64,000 nucleotides of DNA from Manis javanica (taxonomy: Eukaryota; Chordata; Mammalia; Pholidota; Manidae). The notes below the pieces were generated by a model. It was not told the origin of the DNA. It worked only from the letters and a program-made list of their open reading frames with translations, and searched no databases. Shown one piece after another: positions 26,959-38,900 of this stretch; position 1 is the first letter of the stretch; each line of letters starts with the position of its first letter. Made by a program: the position numbers and the translations under genes. The stretch is from NCBI RefSeq assembly GCF_040802235.1, contig NC_133167.1, forward strand, positions 17,228,501 to 17,292,500, read 5' to 3'.

Positions 26959-29900
26959 ATGACAGACCCTGTGTTGGACTCCCAGTCAGCCAACACAACT
27001 GGGGAGATGAATGGACTATGCCCTGAGCTACTGCTCGTCCCCCCACCCCTCTCTAACCCTGAAATCCTGGAGCCCATCCAGAGCCCCTGTCCTTCTGGAA
27101 ACTCCACACCTTTGCCTGCTGACCCAGGCTGCCTGCTGGTAGAGGCCACAGCAACTGAAGAGGACACAGGGAACATGGAGATCATTGTGGAGGCAGTAGC
27201 TGGAAACCTGTCCCCAAGTGCTCCTGGAGAGACCTCAGGTACAAACACAGTTGCTAGCAGACCAGTGGGATAAATAGCCCTGAGGTTTTATCTGTGCTGT
27301 TTTTGATCCATTTTTATAAATGTGATGAGAACACAAGGTAGCACCCTATTTTTGGACTTAGGGATGTTGTAATTTGATTTGCAGTTGGTCAATGTTGATT
27401 GAAAACTGGCGAGGTGGTGTACAACCTTGTACCAGGCTTGTGGGAGACTCTGTCCCTATGAGGGCCTCAGTGTCTGCTAGGCGGTAATCCACAAGAAAAG
27501 CCCTTTCTGACACCCCTGCCCAATCTTTACTCCTGTAGTCCTTGGGGATTCTTTCCACCATATTGACCCTCCTACCCAGAAACTGCAGCGAGGAATTAGG
27601 CAAAAAGGCCCAGCCTCTCTACCACCCTGGGTTTGGCAGGGCTTCCCAGAAGTCATCTGGTATTCTCCTGCCCTAGTTTCTCACGTATAACACACTTGTA
27701 ACTCATCCACGGTATGTTGTTAAGAGTGGGAGTTAAACACCAATGTTTATGCTAGAAGAAAGTTCTCCCCTTTATTCTTCCTATATCTACAGCCTCTTAT
27801 TTTTAGGTAACTTCCTTGTTTTTTAACTGCCATCTTCCAGAAACAGTTGCCACAACTTCCCTTGACAGTGTAGTACAATGACAAAGAAGACTGGGAAAAC
27901 TTAGCTAATTTGATCATAAAACATTTCTAAACTTATATTGCTAAAAGAAAGAATTTAAAAAGAGAAAGAACCTGGGGAAAACATTTGAAGTGCATATAAG
28001 GAAAAGTTGATATTTTAAAAATTGAAGGAGTTCCATAATAAAAAAGAAACAGTATTTATTTAAGAGAAAAAGAAACCTATATGCAACTCACTAAAGAAAT
28101 AAGTTATTAACCGTAAGGATGCATAATCTCACTAACACACAAATTCCAGTTAAAAATAGTTATGAAATGCCATTTTTGTTTCTCAACTCTGGCAAAAGTT
28201 AAACATTTTTATCCAACCTAGTGTTGGTGAGGTGGTGGGGAAACTATTTCATAGTTTATGGAGATTATAAATTAGCATAATCTTTTGAAGGTCAATTTAT
28301 CTACATAATAAATATTAAAATAGGCATACTCTGACCCAATAATTCCACTTCAGGGATCTGCCTTTAGGAAGACTCATCCACATGCACAATGATAACAGGG
28401 ATAAGGTGTGCAGGACAGCTTTATTGTAATTGGTGGTAACAACCCAAATGTCCATCAGTCAGGGCAAAATTTCATTTTGATTTATCTATGCTCTAAAGTA
28501 CAATAAACTAGACCAAAAAAATACAAGATAGATCTAAAGGTGCACCACACAGATTTAAAAAAAGAAAAGAAAAATCTGCTATGTAGCAAGTGAAAATAAA
28601 AAAATGCAAATTATAGAAAAATGACCCAAAATGGCCTGAAAGGATATGGAGCAAACTGCAGGTGTGAGGGTGGTAGGTGGTTATCCTTTCTGTATATACT
28701 TACCTTTCATTTAATTTGTTGCACTAAATTTTTATTCAAACAAAAAATAATAAAGAGAAAAAAGACCACAGAATAAATGTAAGACAAACCTGGGCTTGAG
28801 TCATGGCTCCACCATAAATAAACATGGTGGCCTTCACCTCACAGAATTGTAAGTCCCTCTTCTCTTAGGAGTGGGGACCCAAGTGAGTGTTCCTAAGCCT
28901 TTTTTAAATCAAAGTCCTGCCCATTGCTTAAGAAAAGGCAGTGATTATGAACATGTTTTGGCTCTTTTCAAAAACAGTGTTCTCCATTTTATGAATTACT
29001 GTGCCTTTGAAACTCTCTTCACAGAATGTGAAAGTAACAATTTGTCATTTATATTGCATGTATTATCTCTAGATTGTCATTGTCTTCTTCTGAAAGTTTC
29101 TCATTTTTTATTTGGGCAAAATATATTGCCTTTTCTTAATGCTTTCTAGAGTTGATTAATGCTTGTTATATTTATCTAGCAAATATTTATTATGTACCTG
29201 TTTTGTGCCAAATACTGTGCTAGATGCTGGGAATCCAAACACATGTGCAAGATAGTCACTGCCTTACAAGGTATTACAGTCCAGGTGTAGAACCTGACTT
29301 AAAGTCCATCTGCACTCCACAAATGTTAAAAGATTGGCCTATAGTTCTACTAGTAACTAACTCCTGTGAGTCTCATTCCATCTGATCCTGTGCCTTTCTG
29401 TCGGTCCTCTGCCTGCAGGTGTCCTGGTAAAGGTGGTGGAGGTATACTTCTGTGAGCGCTGTGAGCAAAGCTTTGCAGAGCCCACTCTGCTGGCCCTGCA
29501 CCAGTGCACTGAGACCCTTATACAGCCTGTGCAGGGCCTTTCTAGCTCCCCAAGTTCTGTAGAGCTGCCCCCCAGCAACCTCACAGTCTCTGGCCCTCTA
29601 CAGGGCCAGAGCCCACCAGATAGCACCCTGCCATGCCCTGTGTGTAGACAAGAATTTGCTCAACCCCAGGCCCTGAAGAGCCACTTCAAGATTCACCGGG
29701 GCACTCCTGGCACCTTCTCCTGCCCAGAGTCTGGCTGTGTGTTCTCCGCTGAAGATCGCAAGGGTCTGCAGCACCACCTGAGGCAGACCCACAGAGCCGT
29801 TCCTGTGCCCTGTTCTTTCCGGGGCTGCCCCCTGCTCTTTGGGAGTCAGCAGGGCATGGAGCTGCACCGGCAGACCCATTACCCTTTCCACTGCAACCAC

Positions 29901-32900
29901 TGCAGCTTCATGGGCTCCAACATCAAACTCTTCCGGCAGCATCAACGGAGCCACGGGCCCAGGACGCAGGGAGAACTGTCTGCTGTGCCGTGTCTTCCAG
30001 CCCAGGAGCTGCTGCCAGGTAGGAGATCAAGGGCCCAGCAGTCCCCTGCCTGGAATGCAGCCACAGTCAATGCTGTAGGAGACACAGTTCTTCCCAGTGC
30101 CATGAATGTGTGCATGAATGCAAGGGAAGGCAGAGTAGTGGTTCAAGAGGACAGAATTACTGGCTGACATAGGAAGGCATCTAACAACCTTAGACCAATC
30201 AGAATACATGGGACAAAAAGGAAGTTCTTTGTCCATGACTTGGCTTCAGCTACTCTGTCGACTTGAAGTTAGTTAACCAATATACTTTTCTGATCTGTTT
30301 CAGAATTTCCTGAGGGCAGAAGCTAAAATGCCCATCAGTGCTATAGCCACTGGAGGAATGCCTAGGGGCTCCCTTATGGAGCATTTGGGATTGGGCAGGA
30401 GAAGCTAAGGTTATTTTAAAAAGAAACTGCCAAGTGGGGAGGTGCCTAACTGAGTCTTACTCCTCTTGGTCTCAAAAAAGAGGGCAGGGGTGAGTAGAGG
30501 AGCAGGAGGAAATAGAGAAACCAGACCAGCAGAGGCCAGAATGCTGGTGAGAGAGTTTGGTTTGCTAAGACTCACTGGTGCTCTGTTCCCAAAGAGAAGA
30601 ATCCTCTTTCCTGGAAATTGTCATATGTCTTTGCCTTACTGAGGCAATTGGCGCTATTGAAGGATAGAAGGGATGGATTTGAGGGTGTGATCCATAATTG
30701 CTGAGTTGGGCTTCTTAGTATAACAGTTTAGAGATCAGGATACATTCTTCTGCACTGAGTCATTAGCCCTGGGGACTTGAGCCAGGGCAGTGTAGTATAT
30801 CCACTATCTACCTCTCAGCTCCCTACCCCCTCTCCAGTGACATCTAAGTTCATACTTTCAAGGGGTCTGAAGATGGTGTTATCTGAGGTTTGATTTCCTT
30901 TAGGCTGGAGCATTACTTATAGCTGTTGATCTTTGTGTCCTTGTCTTGAGTGGAAATAGATTTATATACTTAGAACCCAAGAGTCCCTTATGCTGAATGG
31001 GGATGGGGTTATTCTGCCAGCAAGAAGAGAGTACAAGTGTTCAGTGCTGTCGTTGGCTCTTGTGGACATCATCAAGTTTTATGTGCCTCCAGCTCCCAAA
31101 CTGCCAGGGGAGGAAGAGTCTTCAGAGGAAGCAGGTACGTCCTTGCCTGGGCAGGAACCAGCTGAAGAGGAGGATGTAGAGGAAGAAGAGGGTGGCACCC
31201 TGAAGGACCCCCAGAGAGTCTTGGAGAAAGGCCAGGGCAGGTCTCAGCAGTTGGAAGGTAATGACATGATGAGGCTTGAACTTCTTGCTGGAGGGGAAGA
31301 GTGGATTGTGGCGAGCATGGCATCGAGGCTGTAGGGTTTTGTTTTCTGAACTTTGGTTCAGATTGTTTTGTTCTTAGTGTCCCACTTTGACATGTCTAGT
31401 GGGAAAGTGATAAATGGGTAAAGACTAGTAACACAGAGGAGAGGTAAATAGAGTCTGCTCTCCTGGACTGGTTTTCCTCAGGCAGAAAGCTCTTTTGCAG
31501 GGAAGGGGAGGGTATTTTCATAGTATAAAGATACCAGAGGTTATTGATGATCCTGTCTTGTCTGGCATTGAGCCCCTTAAGATTTTTTTTCTGAATCCTT
31601 GCTTCCCAATTTTCCAGTTCAGTACAATAACATTTGAAACCCAGCCCACAGGGAGTTCAAGGGAATAGAAAAGATCTGATTGTATTTGTTACCAGCTCTC
31701 TATGATCTAGACTTCAGTGACCTAGTGTTTGGAAGCAGGAATACCTTCTTCTCTTCCCTATGCTCACTCCCTGTGGGGTTCTTTTCCATCCAACCAACTC
31801 TGCTGAGCCTCCTGCCTATCCCCAGGAACAAGGGCAAGAAGAACAAGAATGCTCCATCCAGACAGCTGTTTGAGCAGCTCTAGACAAAGAACTCAGGAAT
31901 AGTCAGTGGGTGGGTGGCTGTGTAAAGCACTTCACACAGGCCACAGTGATGTTGAGAAGTCCTTGTGATTTTGTTTCTCTAAACACTGGAATTTCTCATT
32001 TCTTTGAGACTACAGTGTTTGAGATACTATTGTTTGATTTCCTGGAGATAAAGGGGAAAGGCCATACAACGTTTGTTTGTGTTTAGGCAAACTGTGATTC
32101 TCCCATTATTTGGCCAGCCCCTGACCTATCTAAAAATCTTGCTCTCCACCCTCTTTGCCTCTCTCTCTCTCTCTCTCTCTCTCCCAGGGGATGTGGCTTC
32201 TGGCCCGGAGTCCCTCTTCAAGACCCACATGTGTCCAGAATGCAAGCGCTGCTTTAAGAAGCGGACCCATCTGGTAGAGCACCTACATCTCCACTTCCCA
32301 GACCCCAGCCTCCAGTGCCCCAACTGCCAGAAGTTCTTCACCAGTAAGAGTAAGCTCAAGACCCATCTGCTGCGAGAGCTGGGCCAGAAGGCCCACCGCT
32401 GCCCACTGTGCCACTACAGTGCAGTGGAGAGGAATGCACTCAACCGCCATATGGCCAGCATGCACGAAGACATCTCCAACTTCTACTCAGACACCTATGC
32501 CTGTCCTGTGTGCCATGAGGAATTCCGCCTCAGCCAGGCCCTTAAGGAACACCTCAAGAGCCACACGGCTGCGGCTGCAGCAGAGCCATTATCCCTGCGC
32601 TGTTTCCAGGAAGGCTGCAGCTATGCCACACCTGACCGCAAGGCCTTTGTAAAGCACCTGAAGGAGACCCATGGGGTGCGGGCTGTGGAGTGCCGCCATC
32701 ACTCGTGTCCCATGCTCTTTGCCACAGCAGAAGCCATGGAGGCTCACCACAAGAGCCACTATGCCTTCCACTGCCCCCACTGTGACTTCGCCTGCTCCAA
32801 CAAGCACCTGTTTCGCAAGCACAAGAAGCAGGGCCACCCCGGCAGTGAAGAGCTGCGCTGCACCTTCTGCCCCTTCATCACCTTCAACCCTGTGGCCTAC

Positions 32901-35900
32901 CAGGACCATGTGGGCAAGATGCATGCTCATGAGAAGATCCACCAGTGCCCTGAGTGCAGCTTTGCCACCGCCCACAAGAGGGTGCTCATCCGACACATGC
33001 TGCTACACACCGGTGAGGTCCTCCATCATGACTGCATGGTGGTGGTGATGGTGATGATGGCAGACACCATCAGACATACGAAGGGCTCTGAATACACGGT
33101 CTCACTTGACCTAGTATTCGTAGAGATCAATGTAGTATTTTCGTTTACAAATGAGCCTTAAGTTGAGTGTCCCTCGGCTAGTAAAGTGGTCAAGCTAAGT
33201 TTTGAATCCAGGTAGTCTGATCCAGGACCCGTGCTCTGACCACTGTGGTATTGTGCCCCACCCTTAAGGTCCCGTCCAGTAATGCCCACCCCTTGTCAGG
33301 CTTGAGCGGTCAACATCCAGCCTGTCAAAACGAAGAAACCTAGGCCAGGACAGATACCTTCCTTGGCAATTCACGTTTTGGGACATGCTGTGAGAGACTG
33401 GAATGGGAGAGGGGAAGGGGGACTGAGCCATTCATATGTGTTATAGCCTTGGCAGCCATGACACCGAAACATGATCGTGTCTGATGAACTGGGAGCTGTA
33501 AATATTTCCACTTAGATTCTTCATTGGTTCAGCACATTACCGATGCTGTGAGTGACAACCAAAGCAGGCTTCCTGCTGCATCATCCCATTTGTGATCTCT
33601 GTGTAATCATCTGTGGATTGACAAAACACTTAAAAAAGTCTCATCAAAAACTGTAGTTGGGTAGGACAGTTTTTAAGCAGCTTAGGGCAAAGCCATTGTT
33701 GTTCCCATTGAACAATTCATTTCTGTACATGCTTTAGTCATAAAATCTCATTTTCCTGAGGCCTTTCCTAAAGGCCTTAAGTCTATAGAGTGCTTTATAG
33801 TTTACAGAGCTTTTTCACTACATAGTATCTCATTTAATCCATAATAACAATCCTGTAAGGAAGACAGGTTTAGATGAGTAGCTGAAAATTTGAATGGCCT
33901 GATTCAGGATCACACAGCTAGTGTCAGAACTAGAGCCAGCACACAGCGTTGCTTGCCTTTAACCATAGAGAAAGGAGTGAGTGGGCTGGCAGGGATAACA
34001 GGGAAGGGTCCTGAGGGAACATGACCCCAGCTTCTCAGTGCCAGGTCTTGACCAGCTACATGGTCCTTGAGTTCTTGCTGAAACCACTGAGGGGTCTGGG
34101 ACATCTCATTTAATCTTCATATCAACCACGTGAGGTCTCTCTTTAGAGACAAGGAGACTAAGACTTGGAGGGGTTAAGTGACCTGCCCAAGGCCACATAG
34201 TAGTAAGCTGGGATTTGAAACACCACTTAACAGCTTTGTAATTTCTCTGTGCCTCAGTTTCTTCCCTGTAAAATGGGGTTATCATAGCACCTTCCTCATA
34301 GGACTGTTGGGAGGATTAGGTAAGAGAGGGCATTTTTAGAAAGTGTTTGAAAAGGTGCCTGGCACATAGCATCATATAGAAGTTGGCTCTTAATATCTTT
34401 ATTACTGCATGAACACTAGAGTCAGAGTTCTTAACCACTATGTTGTATTGTCTAATATTTTCTCTTTCTCTTCCACAAAACTGGAAGGAATTGGGCCAAG
34501 CAGAGCGGTTGTCTTTAGTCACATGCTTTTTTTTTTTTTTCTTTACTATTACAAGTTTATTATACAAGTTGCAGCTCAGGAGCAGCCAAACAGAAGAGAT
34601 GCATGGGCAATGGATAGGAGAAGAGGTAGAATGCTCAGCCACACTCCCAGCACCTCTGTTCACCAACCCAGAAACTCTGCAAATGTCCAGCTCCCCTCCC
34701 CTCCCCTCCCTAAGGTGTAGAGGAGAGCTGTAAGTTCCCACCCTTTAGATTGCTCTAGTGACCAGCCCCCACCCTGTGTCACTCATTAGCATAAATACCG
34801 ATGTGGGCCAGAGGGGCTAGTTAAGAATGACAAGACATTCTTATCACTTAGGAAATCCCAAGGGTTTTAGGAGCTCATTGTCTGGAACCTGGGACAAAAA
34901 CCAGATTGTTGGCCATTAGTGCCTACAAGTGCATAACCACCAAGCGTGGACTTCTGCACTAGTTTGGGGAAGCTCAGTCTTCCTTTTCCTCCCACCTCCG
35001 TTGGTGTGGGAGTGGCAGAGTAGCTGTCTGAGGGGGACTGTGAAGATCTGTTGTGATCTACCCCAGGTAGCACATGGGGCTTTTGCTCCTTCTTGGCCTC
35101 AGGGCAAGCTTGCTGGGGAAAATGGTTTGTCTGCTCACTCAGTCTGTGTTGACCTGTGTCCTCTTCCCTCTCTTGCCCACCCCAACATCCAACAAGGTGA
35201 GAAACCTCACAAGTGTGAGCTGTGCGACTTCACGTGCCGAGACGTGAGCTACCTATCCAAGCACATGCTGACCCACTCCAGCACCAAGGATTACATGTGC
35301 ACCGAGTGTGGCTATGTCACCAAGTGGAAGCACTACCTCAGTGTGCACATGCGAAAACACGCAGGGGACCTCAGGTATGAGCACACACATGCCTCCATCC
35401 CTGTCCCCAGAACCTTATACTCAGCTAGCCTCCTCTTGAATTCAACTTGTGGCCCCATTGCTCTTCTGGCCCCAGAGAGATTCCTCCTAATGCCTCTCAG
35501 CCCCATTGCCTGGAGCTGGAATCTTTGCCTGTGGTCCAGTCTGCCTGGTGAGAGCCCTCTGGGCTCAGGGAAGGGACTATCGACCTGGAGTACATGCCTA
35601 GAGACTAAGGTGTCACTTGAGTTCTCAGAGTCCAGTCCTGGAAAAGTAGATTAGACTATACTTGTGGCCCTAATCCTGGCTACTTGCAAATCCAGGCAAG
35701 TCCCCCTCTGATCTATGGGCACAGCTGGTTACGGGGTTTCTCCTTAGCTTTCATGCCTCCATGGGAGAAGAGGAACTAGGCACAGAAACCTGCCCCTTAG
35801 GGCTGTAGCCATGTAAACTCCCTAAATGTCCACACTGAGTTACTGATTCATGATGTCTTCCCTTTAGGAAGCAATATGGAGTACGGCTTAGAACACAGGC

Positions 35901-38900
35901 CCTGAAGCTAGATTGCCTCTGGCCTTTGCTTCCTTTGTAACACTAGGCACCTTACTAACTTCTGTGCTTTAAAGTCTCCTTACTGTAAAATGGGTACCTG
36001 TTTTGTAGGATTGTGTAAAAAAAGATTAGATTAGGTGATAAATGTACAATACTGAGTATAGAGCCTGGTCCATAGTAAGTGTATTTCCTGACTGTCGATT
36101 GTTATGATTGATTTATGACTGTGATTGCGCCCTCCCCTCCCCACCGCGCCCCTTTCCTCTTTGCCAGATACCAGTGCAACCAGTGCTCTTATCGCTGCCA
36201 CCGGGCTGATCAGCTGAGTAGCCACAAGCTGCGGCATCAGGGCAAGTCCCTGATGTGTGAGGTGTGTGCCTTTGCTTGCAAGCGGAAGTACGAGCTGCAG
36301 AAGCACATGGCTTCTCAGCACCACCCTGGCTCGCCGGCCCCACTCTACCCCTGTCGCTACTGTAGCTACCAGAGCCGCCATAAGCAGGCCCTGCTGAGCC
36401 ACGAGAACTGCAAACACACCCATCTTCGGGAGTTCCGCTGCGCTCTCTGCGATTACCGCACCTTCAGCAATACCACTCTCTTCTTCCACAAGCGCAAGGC
36501 CCATGGCTATGTGCCTGGGGACCAGGTCTGGCAGCTCCGCCATGGCAGCCAGGTGCCAGAGGGGGCCAGGCAGTGCCCGACACCCCCACCAGACTCAGAA
36601 CCCTCAAGTCATCTGTCTGCCCAGCCTGAAGGGTCAGACCACGACCCTGGGACTAGAGTGGATCCCAGTTTGGACCAGGGCCTGCCAGAGACCTGTGAGG
36701 ACAGCGCTGGAAGAGAGGATGGCAGTGAGGTTCCCCAGGGGGTTGGCCTGGTTGGCAGCCCCAGGCCAGCAGAAGTAGATGAGGGCGGCTGCACTCTACA
36801 CCTCGAGGCCCTGGGTGTAGAGCTGGAACCAGTGGCTGAGCAACCTCTTGAGACTGCTGAAGCAGCCCCTGTGGAGTTCAGGCCCCTGGATGCTTCAGGT
36901 CCCCTGAGACTACAAGGGCCAGATGGACCTTTGGCAGAACTGTCTACCTTTGAAGGTGCTGGGACTTCTGGCCTGAGTACTGAAGAAGAGCCCATTCTGG
37001 AAAAGCCTGTTCCTGAGACCCTCAGAAATCCCCCTTCCTCAGAGGACCCCCCTAACAAGTTGGAGGGAACTGTCAAGGCAACTCCATCCACTGAGACAGC
37101 ACCCCTGCTCCAATTCCCTGAGTCAGAGTCTTTACTCAAGGCCCTAAGGAGGCAGGACAAAGAACAGGCTGAGGCGCTAGTACTGGAAGGGCGGGTTCAG
37201 ATGGTAGTGATACAGGGAGAGGGGCGGGCCTTCAGCTGCCCACACTGCCCTTTCATTACCCGCCGGGAGAAGGCCTTGAGCCTGCACTCCAGGACTGGGT
37301 GCCAGGGCCACCAGGGGCCCCTGCTGTGCCCCGAATGTGGGGCTGGCTTCAAGCAACAGCGTGGCCTTAGCACCCACCTGCTGAAGAAGTGCCCTGTTCT
37401 GCTCAGAAAGAACAAGGTCTTGTCCAGGTCAGATTCCTCTGTCCATCTGTATCCTCTTCCCCCAGGCAGCCAGGCCGCAGAAGATGCCAAAGGGGGTAAG
37501 CCCTCACCTACCCCATTAGAAGTAGAGCTAGTGCTCCCAAAAGATGCTCCTTCTGAGCTTCCTAGGGAGCCAGAAGAAATAGAGGAGCCTCTTGCCACAC
37601 TCTCTGGCTCCTCAGTCCCTCCTTCAGGAAACTCCTTACCCACAGAGACCCCTGAAAAGTTCCACTTTGAGCAGGGCAAGTTTCACTGCAACTCGTGCAT
37701 GTTCCTTTGTTCCCGGCTCTCCTCCATTACCTCTCATGTGGCTGAAGGCTGCCGGGGGGCACGTAGTGTGGGGGTAAAGCGAGGGGCTTCTCAGACCCAG
37801 CCTGTTTCATCCCTGCAGAGCAGTGTGGACTCTGCCCCCCTAAACAACGGGAATACGGAGTGCAGCCCTGGTGATGGGGTCACAGCTCTGGTTCCAAAGC
37901 AGAAGGGGGCTCGCTTCTCCTGCCCGACATGTCCCTTTAGCTGCCAGCAGGAACGTGCCCTGAGGACTCACCAGACCCGTGGCTGCCCCCTTGAAGAGTC
38001 TGGAGAGCTGCACTGTGGCCTCTGCCCATTCACCGCCTCTGTGGCTGCTGCCCTGAGGCTCCACCAGAAGCGGAGGCACTCCACCATAGCCCCAGCCCGA
38101 GGCCCCCGACCTCCCCTTCAGTGTGGGGATTGTGGCTTCACCTGTAAACAGAACCGGTGCCTACAGCAGCACCGGCGACTCAAGCACGAGGGAGTGAAGC
38201 CACATCAGTGCCCTTTCTGTGACTTTTCCACCACCAGACGGTATCGGTTGGAGGCTCATCAGTCCCGACATACAGGTGTTGGCCGCATTCCCTGTAGCTC
38301 CTGTCCTCAGACATTTGGTACCAACTCCAAACTGCGCTTGCACCAGCTCAGGGTACATGACAAAACACCCACCCACTTCTGTCCACTCTGTGACTACAGT
38401 GGTTACCTTCGTCACGACATCACTCGCCATGTCAACAGCTGCCACCAGGGCACGCCAGCCTTTGCCTGTCCCCAGTGTGAGGCCCAGTTCAGCTCAGAGA
38501 CAGCACTCAAGCAGCATGCTCTGCGTCGGCACCCTGCGCCTACACCCCCAGCCCCTGGCTCTCCTGTGGAGGCCACTGAGAGCCCCTTGCACTGCTCCCA
38601 CTGTGGGCTGCTGTGTGCCAGCCCTGCGAGCCTGCGAGGACACACCCGTAAACAGCACCCACGCCTCGAGTGTGGGGCCTGCCAGGAGGCCTTCCCTAGC
38701 CGGCCAGCCCTGGACGAGCACCGGAGGCAGCAGCATTTCAGCCACCGCTGCCAGCTCTGTGACTTTGCTGCCCGGGAGCGGGTGGGCCTGGTGAAGCACT
38801 ACTTGGAGCAGCATGAGGGGGCTTCAGCAGTGGCAGCAACCTCACACAAGGATGGGGGTGCCGGCCAGCCCCCTTTGCACTGCCCTTTTTGTGACTTTGC

